47,898 nt of DNA from an uncultured Pelagibacteraceae bacterium (GTDB taxonomy: Bacteria; Pseudomonadota; Alphaproteobacteria; Pelagibacterales; Pelagibacteraceae): NCBI GenBank assembly GCA_902611175.1, contig CACLYQ010000006.1, forward strand, positions 1 through 47,898, written 5' to 3'. This document shows, piece after piece, positions 19,539 to 28,264 of the stretch. Within the stretch, counting starts at the first letter, position 1. Every line of letters begins with the position of its first letter. A program made the position numbers and the translations under genes. The notes below the pieces were generated by a model. The model did not search any database. It was not told the origin of the DNA and saw only the letters and a program-made list of their open reading frames with translations.

Positions 19539-21280
19539 TGAAAAATATCGATATTATAAAAAGATTGTATAATGATTATACAACAAAACATCTTAACAAA
19601 ATAATACTTGCTATAGTGTTTTCTATTTTGGTTGCTGGCGCCACATCAGCAACGGCATGGTTGCTTGACCCTGCGATAGAAAAGATTTTTATAAATAAAG
19701 ATCAAAGTTTAATTTTCATAATTCCACTTTTAATTATAATTGCTTTTGCTACTAAAGGTGTATCTCTATACTTAGCAAAAGTTTTAATGATAAAAACTGC
19801 AGAAGAAGTTAAAAAAAATATCCAAATAGATATGTTATCTTCCTTTATAAAAGCTGACACTGAAAAAATTGAAGATAAACATTCGGGTAAATATATCTCA
19901 AATCTCAACTTTGATGTAAATCAAATAACTGGGATGCTAAGTAATGCGGTTTTAAATTTATTTAAAGATGGCTTAACACTTATTGGTTTATTATTTGTGA
20001 TGTTCTTTCAAAATTGGAGGCTTTCTCTTATAGCTTTAATTATGCTTCCTATAGCTACGATAACTGCAAAAAAATTAGGAAAACGTATTATTAAAGTTGT
20101 CACAGAAGCGCAAGAAAAGTCGGGCGACTTAAATAAATATTTAATTGATCTTTTTAAAAATCATAAAATTATAAAAATTTTTCAAAGAGAAAGTTATGAA
20201 AATGAAAGATCAGAAAAATTTGTAAATGATCTTAAAGAAAAAAATATCAAAATTCATAGTGTCTTTATAAGATCTACTCCAATAATGGAAGTTGTAACTG
20301 GAATAATGATTGCAATATTAATTTTTTACTCTGGAAAGTTAATTATGAATGATGAGCTTAGTATAAACAATTTTTTCTCATTTTTAGCTGCAATGATGCT
20401 TGCTTATCAACCTGTAAAATCTTTAGCAACAGTTAATGTTGCTTTTGGTCAAGGAATTTCTGCTGGAAAAAGAATATTACCTATTATTGATCAGCGAAAT
20501 AAAATTTCAACAAATGAAAATGGAAAAATATTAGATATAAGTAATGCATCAATAAAATTTCAAAATATTAATTTTAGTTACAAATCAAATCTTAAAAACA
20601 TAGTCCTTAAAAATATTAATATTGATATAGCTGGCAGAAAAATGACAGCCTTAGTGGGCCATAGTGGATCGGGCAAATCTACAATATTAAATTTAATACC
20701 AAGAATTTATGATGCGGACTTTGGAGAAATTCTAATTGATAATCAAAAAGTAAATAACCTAAATCTTAAATCGTTAAGAAAAGAAATATCTATTGTTGAT
20801 CAAAATACAACACTTTTTGATGATACTATTTTTAATAATATTAAATATGCTAAGCCAGAGGCGGGTGACGAAGAGATTTTTAAAGCTGCAAAAATATCAA
20901 TGTGTACAGATTTTATAGAAAAATTAGAGAATAAATTTCAAACTGTTATAGGAGAAAATGGAGTAAAATTATCAGGTGGTGAAAAGCAAAGACTTTCGAT
21001 AGCCAGAGCTTTGTTAAAAGATAGCAAAATAATTCTTTTAGACGAAGCAACTTCATCTCTTGATTCTGAAACAGAAGAAAAAATACAAAAAGCTATCGAA
21101 GAGTTAACAAAAAATAAAACAACAGTTGTTATTGCCCATAGACTATCAACTATTCTTAATTCAGAAAAAATTTATGTCGTTGATAAGGGTTCTATAGAAT
21201 CTTCAGGGAAACATGATGATCTAATCAAAAATTCATTGCTTTATAAAAACTTCTACGAGAGACAAATAAAAAATAACTAA
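19538..21280 (+). CDS. msbA: MsbA-type lipid A flippase (ABC exporter)
   Basis: Half-transporter with six membrane helices and an ATPase domain, thought to flip lipid A-core across the inner membrane. The ATP site is intact: Walker A GHSGSGKS (about 374-381), Q-loop VDQNT, signature LSGGEKQR (about 477), Walker B IILLDEATSSLD and switch IAHRLS. The length of 580 aa matches MsbA. Multidrug exporters look similar, but the waaA-lpxK-lpxL genes that follow make the lipid A role the natural reading. It overlaps waaA by one base. Confidence 0.93.
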   Translation: MKNIDIIKRLYNDYTTKHLNKIILAIVFSILVAGATSATAWLLDPAIEKIFINKDQSLIFIIPLLIIIAFATKGVSLYLAKVLMIKTAEEVKKNIQIDMLSSFIKADTEKIEDKHSGKYISNLNFDVNQITGMLSNAVLNLFKDGLTLIGLLFVMFFQNWRLSLIALIMLPIATITAKKLGKRIIKVVTEAQEKSGDLNKYLIDLFKNHKIIKIFQRESYENERSEKFVNDLKEKNIKIHSVFIRSTPIMEVVTGIMIAILIFYSGKLIMNDELSINNFFSFLAAMMLAYQPVKSLATVNVAFGQGISAGKRILPIIDQRNKISTNENGKILDISNASIKFQNINFSYKSNLKNIVLKNINIDIAGRKMTALVGHSGSGKSTILNLIPRIYDADFGEILIDNQKVNNLNLKSLRKEISIVDQNTTLFDDTIFNNIKYAKPEAGDEEIFKAAKISMCTDFIEKLENKFQTVIGENGVKLSGGEKQRLSIARALLKDSKIILLDEATSSLDSETEEKIQKAIEELTKNKTTVVIAHRLSTILNSEKIYVVDKGSIESSGKHDDLIKNSLLYKNFYERQIKNN

Positions 21281-22509
21281 TGTATTTTTTGTATAATATA
21301 TTAGGAATTATTTTTTTTTTAATCTCGCCATTTATATTATTTTTTAGAATAATTAATGGAAAGGAAGACTGGAGAAGAATCTTAGAAAAATACGCTTTTT
21401 ATAAAAAAAAAAAGATTAATACAACTGTATGGTTTCATGGTGCAAGTGTTGGGGAAATCATGAGCATTCTCCCTTTGATAAATAAGTTTGAAAAAGATAA
21501 ATCTATAAAAAAAATTTTACTTACTTCATCTACTTTAAGCTCTGCATCAATAATCGCAAAGAAGCCATTAAAGAAAACAACTCACATTTACTATCCATTT
21601 GATGTTGGATTTATTTGTAATAACTTTTTAAATTATTGGAAACCAAAAATTGCAATATTTGTAGATTCTGAAATCTGGCCCAATATGTATGAAAAAATAA
21701 ATACAAAAAAAATCCCTCTTGTTTTAATTAATGCTAGAATTACGAGTAAAAGTTTTAGAAAATGGCAAACTTTTTCGTCTTTTACAAAAAATGTTTTCAG
21801 TAAAATAACTATTGCTTTACCTCAAAATCAAGAAACTAAAAATTATTTGAAAAGATTGGGTGTTAAAAAAATTAAATTTATAGGAAATTTAAAGTATTTT
21901 AAAAATGACAAACAAAGTTTGAAGAAAAATGTTAAAAAATATTTTAAAAATAAAAAAGTATTCTGTGCAGCTAGCACTCATTATAATGAAGAGAAAATTA
22001 TTGGAAAATTACATTTAAAATTGAAGAAAAAGTTTAAGAATTTAATTACAATATTAGTTCCACGCCACATAAATAGATCTGAGGAAATAAAGCAGGAACT
22101 TAGAAAATTAAAACTGATAGTTGCCGAAAGATCAAGTGGACATAAACCTTCTGATGATTGTGACGTATATATTGTTAATACATACGGAGAAATGTCAAAA
22201 TTTTTAAAACTTTCAAATGTAACATTTATTGGTGGATCTATAGTAAACCATGGAGGACAAAACCCACTAGAAGCTGTAAGAATGGGTAATTATGTGATGC
22301 ATGGTAAGAAAGTAAATAATTTTAAAGAAATATATAAGGAATTAAGAAGTTTAAAAATATCTTCAGAAGTTAAAAATATTGATCAAATGGAAAGGGTATT
22401 TATAAAAAAACATAATCACAAAATATCAAATAGTAAACTTAATAAAATTAATTATTTAGGTGCTAAAATTTTTAAAAATAACGTTAAAGAAATTAAAAAT
22501 TATTTATAA
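21280..22509 (+). CDS. waaA: 3-deoxy-D-manno-octulosonate (Kdo) transferase
   Basis: Transfers Kdo from CMP-Kdo to lipid IVA at the inner membrane face. The 409-aa GT-B protein has a hydrophobic N-terminal anchor, the WFHGASVGEIMSILPL block with the catalytic Glu, the SEIWPNM motif, and the nucleotide-binding FIGGSIVNHGGQNPLEAV block near 325-342. WaaA and the rest of this operon imply a real, if simple, LPS. It overlaps both msbA and lpxK by one base. Strongly Lys-rich but no other anomaly. Confidence 0.95.
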   Translation: MYFLYNILGIIFFLISPFILFFRIINGKEDWRRILEKYAFYKKKKINTTVWFHGASVGEIMSILPLINKFEKDKSIKKILLTSSTLSSASIIAKKPLKKTTHIYYPFDVGFICNNFLNYWKPKIAIFVDSEIWPNMYEKINTKKIPLVLINARITSKSFRKWQTFSSFTKNVFSKITIALPQNQETKNYLKRLGVKKIKFIGNLKYFKNDKQSLKKNVKKYFKNKKVFCAASTHYNEEKIIGKLHLKLKKKFKNLITILVPRHINRSEEIKQELRKLKLIVAERSSGHKPSDDCDVYIVNTYGEMSKFLKLSNVTFIGGSIVNHGGQNPLEAVRMGNYVMHGKKVNNFKEIYKELRSLKISSEVKNIDQMERVFIKKHNHKISNSKLNKINYLGAKIFKNNVKEIKNYL

Positions 22510-23432
22510 TGAAAGTAAAAAGACCCTTTTTTTGGGATAGTTTCAATTTCATATCATTATTACTCTTACCATTAAGTTTGATAACAATTATTTTTAATTT
22601 TTTTAAATCTTTAAGTCTTAAAAGATATTTCAAAATAAAAACAATCTGTGTTGGAAATATTTACTTAGGTGGAACCGGAAAAACACCTTTAGTTTTAAAA
22701 ATAAATAATATGCTAAAATATAAGTTTAAAACTGTATTTATAAAAAAAAAATATACTGATCAAATTGATGAACAGAGAATATTATCAAAATATGGAAGTC
22801 TAATTTGTTTAAATTTTAGAGATATTGCCCTAAGAATTGCTGAGAGAAAAAACTATCAGTTAGCAATTTTAGATGATGGCTTGCAAGATAAAAGTTTAAA
22901 CTATGATATTTCTATTGTTTGCTTTAATAGTTCAGAAATCGTTGGAAATGGATTAGTTTTGCCTGCTGGGCCATTAAGGGAAAGAATTACAAATATTTTA
23001 AATTATGATATTGCATTTCTTAATGGTGAAAAAAATAATAAAATTTTTGAAAAAACTCTAAAGAGATTAAATCCAAATTTAAAAATATTTAGAGCAAAAT
23101 ACTCTCCAAAAAATCTTAGATCTTTTCAATTTAGAAATAACTTTCTAGTTTTTTCAGGCATAGGTAATCCTTTGGAATTTCAACAAACATTAAAAAAATA
23201 TAATTTTAAGGTAAAAAAAATAATGACTTTTCCAGACCATTATAAATATAAAAGCTCAGATATAAGTAATATAAAAAATATAGCTAAGAGTAATAAATTA
23301 AAAATTATAACTACAGAGAAAGACTACAATCGACTGTCAAATTTACAAAAAAAAAATATTCAATTTTTAAAAATAGGATTAAAAATCGATAAAGAAAAAG
23401 AATTTAGAAATTTTTTACTAAAGAAATTATGA
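22509..23432 (+). CDS. lpxK: Tetraacyldisaccharide 4'-kinase LpxK
   Basis: Phosphorylates the 4' position of the lipid A disaccharide. It has an N-terminal membrane helix, the P-loop VGNIYLGGTGKTPLVL (Lys near residue 58), the LDDGLQD catalytic motif (around 120) and LPAGPLRE, all LpxK signatures. TTEKDYNRL occurs near the C-terminus. The length of 307 aa is slightly short for the family but nothing essential is missing. It overlaps waaA by one base and lpxL by four. Confidence 0.95.
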   Translation: MKVKRPFFWDSFNFISLLLLPLSLITIIFNFFKSLSLKRYFKIKTICVGNIYLGGTGKTPLVLKINNMLKYKFKTVFIKKKYTDQIDEQRILSKYGSLICLNFRDIALRIAERKNYQLAILDDGLQDKSLNYDISIVCFNSSEIVGNGLVLPAGPLRERITNILNYDIAFLNGEKNNKIFEKTLKRLNPNLKIFRAKYSPKNLRSFQFRNNFLVFSGIGNPLEFQQTLKKYNFKVKKIMTFPDHYKYKSSDISNIKNIAKSNKLKIITTEKDYNRLSNLQKKNIQFLKIGLKIDKEKEFRNFLLKKL

Positions 23433-24289
23433 GGAATTTTTTTTATTTAATAGAATTTATTTTAATAAAAATATTTTTTTTTATACTAATTATAATTGGT
23501 TATAAAAATGGATCTAATTTGGGGGATTTTATTGGACGCTTGTTTGGTCCAGTATTTAGATCAAAAAAGTTAATTGAAAATAATTTGGAACAATCAGGTA
23601 TTGTGGACAAAAAAGATTACAATAAAATCACCAGCAAAATCTATGGAAATTATGGAAGAATACTTGCCGAATATCCTTTTCTTAAAGCATTTAGAAATAA
23701 CAAGTTAAATAAATTTATTGAAATAGATGGGCTTGATAACTTGTACAAAATTAAGAGAGAAAAAAGACGAGCTGTATTTATATCTGGTCATTTCAATAAT
23801 TTTGAATTGATGGCGCTCCAAATAGAAAAAGCTGGTATAAATTTGTGCGCTATTTATAGACCGCTAAATAACATATTTCTTAACAAAACTATGGAAAAAA
23901 TAAGAGAAAATTTTATATGCAAAAATCAAATTAAAAAAGGACGATCGGGCACACGACAGATTGTTGAAAATATAAAAAAAGGTAACTCAGTCGCTCTAAT
24001 GATAGATCAAAGAGTAAGAGAAGGTATAAAAATTAATTTTTTTGGTAAACCAGCTAGTACTACGACAATACCCGCTCAGTTAATTAAAAAATATAAATGT
24101 GATTTAGTGCCAATTTATATAGAGAGAAGAAAGAATAATTACTTTAAAATGTTCATTTCAGAACCAGTTCAAATTGGGAGTAATAAATCAATCAAAGAGA
24201 TCACTGAACATCTAAATAAGATACTCGAAAAAATGATTTTAAAAAATATAGACCAGTGGATTTGGACACATGATAGGTGGAAAAAATAA
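23429..24289 (+). CDS. lpxL: Lipid A late acyltransferase, LpxL/HtrB family
   Basis: Adds a secondary acyl chain to Kdo-lipid A. The 286-aa protein begins with a membrane helix (about 8-24) and holds the catalytic HFNNFE box (H121, E126) in a GHFNNFELMALQ context, followed by the DQRVREGIKINFFGKPA block and TIPAQLIKKY. It completes the lipid A set with msbA, waaA and lpxK. Whether it adds lauroyl or another chain is not visible. The stop directly abuts the stop of the convergent DUF2093 gene, with no base between. Confidence 0.92.
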   Translation: MRNFFYLIEFILIKIFFFILIIIGYKNGSNLGDFIGRLFGPVFRSKKLIENNLEQSGIVDKKDYNKITSKIYGNYGRILAEYPFLKAFRNNKLNKFIEIDGLDNLYKIKREKRRAVFISGHFNNFELMALQIEKAGINLCAIYRPLNNIFLNKTMEKIRENFICKNQIKKGRSGTRQIVENIKKGNSVALMIDQRVREGIKINFFGKPASTTTIPAQLIKKYKCDLVPIYIERRKNNYFKMFISEPVQIGSNKSIKEITEHLNKILEKMILKNIDQWIWTHDRWKK

Positions 24290-24487
24290 TCAGTCTTTAT
24301 TCATTAAATCTCTTTTCATTGAAGCTTCAACATATGAAAAGTAAGCCTCTTGTTCTTCAACATTCCAATAAGTTAAGTTTTCAAGTGGTATTTTTTTTTG
24401 TGAGATGGCACAAACCACATGATCGCCGTCTTCAATGACTTCAAAATTGTTTGCTAAGTATTTTAATTTAGCTAACTTATTTAACAT
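24290..24487 (-). CDS. DUF2093 family protein
   Basis: A 65-aa soluble protein with the DUF2093 core: ANNFEVIEDGDHVVCAISQKKIPLENLTYWN-type sequence spanning about residues 12-42. The family is small, alphaproteobacterial, and often sits by lipid A genes, as here. The fold seems to be a short beta-rich domain; function is unknown. It is divergent from purD with only 22 bases between the starts. Confidence 0.88.
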   Translation of the reverse strand: MLNKLAKLKYLANNFEVIEDGDHVVCAISQKKIPLENLTYWNVEEQEAYFSYVEASMKRDLMNKD

Positions 24488-24509
24488 ATTTAAGATATAT
24501 ATTTACTAA

Positions 24510-25775
24510 ATGAAAATTGCAATTATCGGTAGTGGAGGACGAGAACATGCTCTAGTTCATCAACTAAGTAAGTCAAAAAAATTAACAAAAATATATTCGA
24601 TACCCGGCAATGCTGGTACTGAAGAAATATCGATAAATATTGATTTAAATTTAGATAATTTTCAAGATTTATATAATTTTATTAAGAAAGAACAAATTGA
24701 ATTAGTAATTGTTGGTCCTGAAAAACCATTAGTTGATGGTTTAGTAGATTTTCTAGACTCAAAAAATATTAAAGTTTTTGGCCCTAGAAAAAAAATTGCT
24801 AAATTAGAAGGTTCAAAAATATTTACTAAAAAAATTTGTAAGAAATTTAATATACCAACTGCTAGATTTAAAATTTGTGAGTCACGAGAAGATTCATTTA
24901 CATTTCTATCATCTTTTAATTTTCCTTTGGTTGTAAAAGCAGATGTGCTTGCCGCTGGCAAAGGAGTTTATATTTGCCAAGATATTGGTGAGGCTAAAAC
25001 TGCTGTTAATGAAATATTCGATGGTAAATTTGGAAAAGCAGATCAATTATTAATTGAGGAATTTCTAGAAGGTGATGAGATGAGTTTTTTTATCATTTCA
25101 GATGGAAATAGTTATAAAACTTTTAATACTGCTCAAGACCATAAAAGAGTTGGTGAAGGTGATACAGGCAAGAATACAGGAGGCATGGGAGCTTATTCAC
25201 CTTCAAGCTTAATTAATAATGACTTAGAAAGTAAAATTTTAAATAAAATAATTGAGCCAACTTTAAAAGCTATCGGAGAAATGAATGAGAAGTACGTTGG
25301 TTTTTTATATGCAGGCTTAATGATAAAAAATGATGAACCATTCCTAATTGAATATAATGTGAGGATGGGTGATCCTGAATGCCAAACTATATTACCTTTA
25401 GTTGACAGTGATTTATTAGAGATAATAGATGCGTGCTGTAATTCTAAATTAGATACACATGAAATAAAATGGAAAAATAAAAAAAGTATGTGCATAGTTT
25501 TATGCTCAAAAGGATATCCTGAGAAATACAACATGAATGTTGAAATCAAAAATTTAAGAAAGTTTAAATCTGACAAAGATAATTTTATTTTTCATGCTGG
25601 AACTAAAAGTTCAGATGAAAAAGTCTTGGCAATTGGTGGTAGAGTAATAAATTTTGTAAATACTTCAGAAAGTTTTTCATACAGTAGAAAAGAAATAATT
25701 AAACAGATTAGAAAATTAAATTGGGAAGATGGATTTTATAGATCAGATATAGGTTACAAAGTAATAAATGAATGA
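24510..25775 (+). CDS. purD: Phosphoribosylamine-glycine ligase PurD
   Basis: ATP-grasp enzyme for the second step of purine synthesis. Typical segments are IGSGGREHAL at the N-terminus (residues 6-15), GPEKPLVDGL (about 69-78), the ATP-binding VKADVLAAGKGV, the DHKRVGEGDTGKNTGGMGAYSP stretch near 210-231, and the metal-binding EYNVRMGDPECQ. The 421-aa length is standard. It overlaps rsmD by four bases (ATGA), so both are likely one transcript. Confidence 0.97.
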   Translation: MKIAIIGSGGREHALVHQLSKSKKLTKIYSIPGNAGTEEISINIDLNLDNFQDLYNFIKKEQIELVIVGPEKPLVDGLVDFLDSKNIKVFGPRKKIAKLEGSKIFTKKICKKFNIPTARFKICESREDSFTFLSSFNFPLVVKADVLAAGKGVYICQDIGEAKTAVNEIFDGKFGKADQLLIEEFLEGDEMSFFIISDGNSYKTFNTAQDHKRVGEGDTGKNTGGMGAYSPSSLINNDLESKILNKIIEPTLKAIGEMNEKYVGFLYAGLMIKNDEPFLIEYNVRMGDPECQTILPLVDSDLLEIIDACCNSKLDTHEIKWKNKKSMCIVLCSKGYPEKYNMNVEIKNLRKFKSDKDNFIFHAGTKSSDEKVLAIGGRVINFVNTSESFSYSRKEIIKQIRKLNWEDGFYRSDIGYKVINE

Positions 25776-26338
25776 GAGTGATAGGCGGAAAACTTAGAGG
25801 AAAATTTATTCATAATCCTACAGATAAAACAACAAGACCATTGAAAGATATGGTGAGAGAATCAATATTTAATATTTTAGAACACTCTAAAAATGAAAAA
25901 ATTAAATTCAAAGATGATATTGTTTTAGATTTATTTTCAGGTTCAGGATCATTCGGAATTGAATGTTTATCTAGAGGTGTAAAAAAAGTTTATTTTTTTG
26001 AAACATATAAACCTTCTTTAAAAGTATTAGAAAAAAATATTAACTATTTAGAACTTAATAAAAATTCAATAGTTAGGCAAATAGACGCCTACGAAATCTC
26101 AAGAGAAAATATAGATAATGAAAAAATTGATTTAATTTATTTAGATCCACCATTTAAAGATACAAATATAAATAAATTATTGAGAAAAATTACAGAGCTA
26201 AAAATTGCTCAGAAAAGTACACTCATAGTAATCCATAGAAATAAGAAATTTAAAGAAAATTTTACAAAAAATTTTAAAATAATTAGAGAAAAAACTTACG
26301 GATTATCAAAAATAGTATTTGGTAAAATATTAGTTTAA
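25772..26338 (+). CDS. rsmD: 16S rRNA (guanine966-N2)-methyltransferase RsmD
   Basis: Methylates G966 of 16S rRNA. The 188-aa Rossmann methyltransferase starts MRVIGGKLRGK and has the RPLKDMVRESIFNIL segment, SAM-binding DLFSGSGSFGIECLSRG (about 54-70) and the catalytic LDPPF (about 124-128). All are family-diagnostic. Its 3' end overlaps pgi, which points the other way, by nine bases. Confidence 0.95.
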   Translation: MRVIGGKLRGKFIHNPTDKTTRPLKDMVRESIFNILEHSKNEKIKFKDDIVLDLFSGSGSFGIECLSRGVKKVYFFETYKPSLKVLEKNINYLELNKNSIVRQIDAYEISRENIDNEKIDLIYLDPPFKDTNINKLLRKITELKIAQKSTLIVIHRNKKFKENFTKNFKIIREKTYGLSKIVFGKILV

Positions 26339-27469
26339 TATTTTTTTTGTCTCAACTTTTATCAGTTCAACAGAAGGCTGATTTAGTGGATTAACTTTTA
26401 AAAAATTTGCTAATAATAAAGTTTCTAAAATAAAAAAGGCAAATAACTCACCGAGAGTCTCCTCATCTCTGTTTAATACCTCAAAACTTCTGAAGTTAAT
26501 TTTTTTTCTTTTAAAAACTAATTGTGTCGCTTTTTTTTGTGCATTAATAATAGAATTAAGTTTGCTATTAACATTTTTTTTTTCATTAACAGAAAAAAAA
26601 GTAAAAAAATTATTTTTTGGTCCATCTAAATAAAGTTGTAATAGGCTATGATTATCTTTTGGCATTGTTGAAACTATAGGAAATAATCCATTGCCGTTTT
26701 TACCAAGGCTTTCGGCTGTCAGTTGCTGATACCATTTGAATAAACTATCTGACTTTTCATCATAATTAAGTATTACTAAGTTTTTTTTACCTTCAATAAT
26801 ATATTTATTTATAGCAAATACATTTTGCACAAGTGAGGACATAAAATTTTTATTTTTTAATAAATAATTGAGCCTTTTAAATTTATTTATATTTAATCCC
26901 ATTAATTGAGCTGGTAACATTCCCACTTCTGATAGAACCGAATATCTACCGCCAATATAATTTTTATGTTCTATCAAATCTGCTTTAAGTTTTTTTGCTA
27001 AATCATATAATTTATTTTTTTTAAATTCAGTTATAAACAAATTTTTATTTTTTGTTTGTTTATTCAAAATATTTTTATAATTTGCAATTGTTTCTAATGT
27101 ATTTCCAGACTTTGAAATTATAATGTTTACTCTTTTGATTTTACTTTTAAAATTTTGATTACTTTGTAAATTGTTAAAAAAAAAAAAATTTCTTTTTATT
27201 TTATGCTTTAAAAAATAATATATACTTTCAGAGCCTAAAGTTGAACCTCCCATTCCAATTAGGTTATATTCTTTATATTTATTAAATTTTTTAAGATTTT
27301 TTTTATTAAAACTATGATCGTAATTAAATTTCAAAGATTTTAAAAAAGGGTATTTTGAAATTAGTTTTTTTTCACTAAATTCAGATAGTATATTTTTTAT
27401 CTTTTTTTTGTTATTATTTTTATTGTATGAAAAATTTATAAAATTTAAATTTTTTGTAAGTTTAATCAT
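26330..27469 (-). CDS. pgi: Glucose-6-phosphate isomerase, short divergent form
   Basis: Interconverts glucose- and fructose-6-phosphate. SIS-fold signatures are clear: LIGMGGSTLGSESIYYF, VNIIISKSGNTLETIANY, IGGRYSVLSEVGMLPA and a C-terminal NPLNQPSVELIKVET. At 379 aa it is about 170 residues shorter than the Escherichia coli type, and nearer in size to the compact bacterial group. The Lys content is extreme. It sits at the end of the ribF-ileS-lspA operon, a slot where other alphaproteobacteria often have a peptidase gene. Activity is likely, but the divergence makes substrate preference less certain. Confidence 0.85.
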   Translation of the reverse strand: MIKLTKNLNFINFSYNKNNNKKKIKNILSEFSEKKLISKYPFLKSLKFNYDHSFNKKNLKKFNKYKEYNLIGMGGSTLGSESIYYFLKHKIKRNFFFFNNLQSNQNFKSKIKRVNIIISKSGNTLETIANYKNILNKQTKNKNLFITEFKKNKLYDLAKKLKADLIEHKNYIGGRYSVLSEVGMLPAQLMGLNINKFKRLNYLLKNKNFMSSLVQNVFAINKYIIEGKKNLVILNYDEKSDSLFKWYQQLTAESLGKNGNGLFPIVSTMPKDNHSLLQLYLDGPKNNFFTFFSVNEKKNVNSKLNSIINAQKKATQLVFKRKKINFRSFEVLNRDEETLGELFAFFILETLLLANFLKVNPLNQPSVELIKVETKKILN

Positions 27470-27780
27470 TCAATTTTTTTTTTAATATCATCTAATAAAT
27501 TAGAACTTTCACTATTCTCTGACGCATTTTCTTTAGCATTTTTTATCTTTAATATTTCTTTAAGACCTTCTTGCTTTTCTTTATTTTTGAGATCATCTCC
27601 TGGAGAAGGCAATTTATCTACATTTGGAGGCATTGATAACGGGTTTTTCTTTTTAACTAAAAATTCATCACTTTCACTAGATCTTTTTTTTCCTTCCAAA
27701 GCGTCTCTAGCTCCCTCACAAGATATTAGTGTAAATAGAAAGATAAAACAAAAAATTAGCTTTATGTTATTATTTCTCAT
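27466..27780 (-). CDS. DUF3035-family lipoprotein
   Basis: A 104-aa lipoprotein with a signal peptide ending in the lipobox LISC (Cys21). The segment SDEFLVKKKNPLSMPPNVDKLPSPG matches the DUF3035 core (PDEF…P-L-PP). The rest is charged and probably disordered. It lies next to lspA, the signal peptidase that would cut it, with an 11-base overlap at its start and four bases with pgi at its end. This lspA-DUF3035 pair recurs in alphaproteobacteria; function is unknown. Confidence 0.85.
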   Translation of the reverse strand: MRNNNIKLIFCFIFLFTLISCEGARDALEGKKRSSESDEFLVKKKNPLSMPPNVDKLPSPGDDLKNKEKQEGLKEILKIKNAKENASENSESSNLLDDIKKKIE

Positions 27781-28264
27781 TGTTAGTTTTATAAATCAAT
27801 AATTCATAAAAAATAAGACTTATTATTCCAAGTGTAATAAAAATATCTGCAACATTAAAAATAAACCAATGATATCCTAAATAATTGAAATCTATAAAAT
27901 CAGGTACTGCTTTATAATAAAGCCTATCAAATAGGTTGCCTAAAGATCCTCCCAAAATTATCATTAAAAAAAATGATTTAATTTTGGTTTCTATGAATGC
28001 AAGATATAATAATATCAAATTTATAATGACAATAATCAAAGTAAATAAGTTATAATAAATATTATCTTCTAAAGAAAATAAACCAAATCCTATACCTGTA
28101 TTCCATACCAAATAAATATTCAAATATTGATTTATATAAAAATCAACTTGACCTTCATTATTTAATATATTTAGAACATAAATTTTTGATAGTCTATCTA
28201 AAGCAAAGCAAATAACTAGAAATATAAAACCAATAAGAAGTTTATTTATTTTTTCATTGCCCAT
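27770..28264 (-). CDS. lspA: Lipoprotein signal peptidase LspA
   Basis: Aspartyl protease with four membrane helices that removes lipoprotein signal peptides. The catalytic region is present as GNLFDRLYYKAVPDFIDF (N-x-x-D-R) and FNVADIFITLG (second Asp). The NTGIGFGLFS loop upstream is typical. The length of 164 aa is normal. Its ATG lies 11 bases inside the 3' end of ileS. A likely client lipoprotein is encoded right after it. Confidence 0.96.
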   Translation of the reverse strand: MGNEKINKLLIGFIFLVICFALDRLSKIYVLNILNNEGQVDFYINQYLNIYLVWNTGIGFGLFSLEDNIYYNLFTLIIVIINLILLYLAFIETKIKSFFLMIILGGSLGNLFDRLYYKAVPDFIDFNYLGYHWFIFNVADIFITLGIISLIFYELLIYKTNNEK

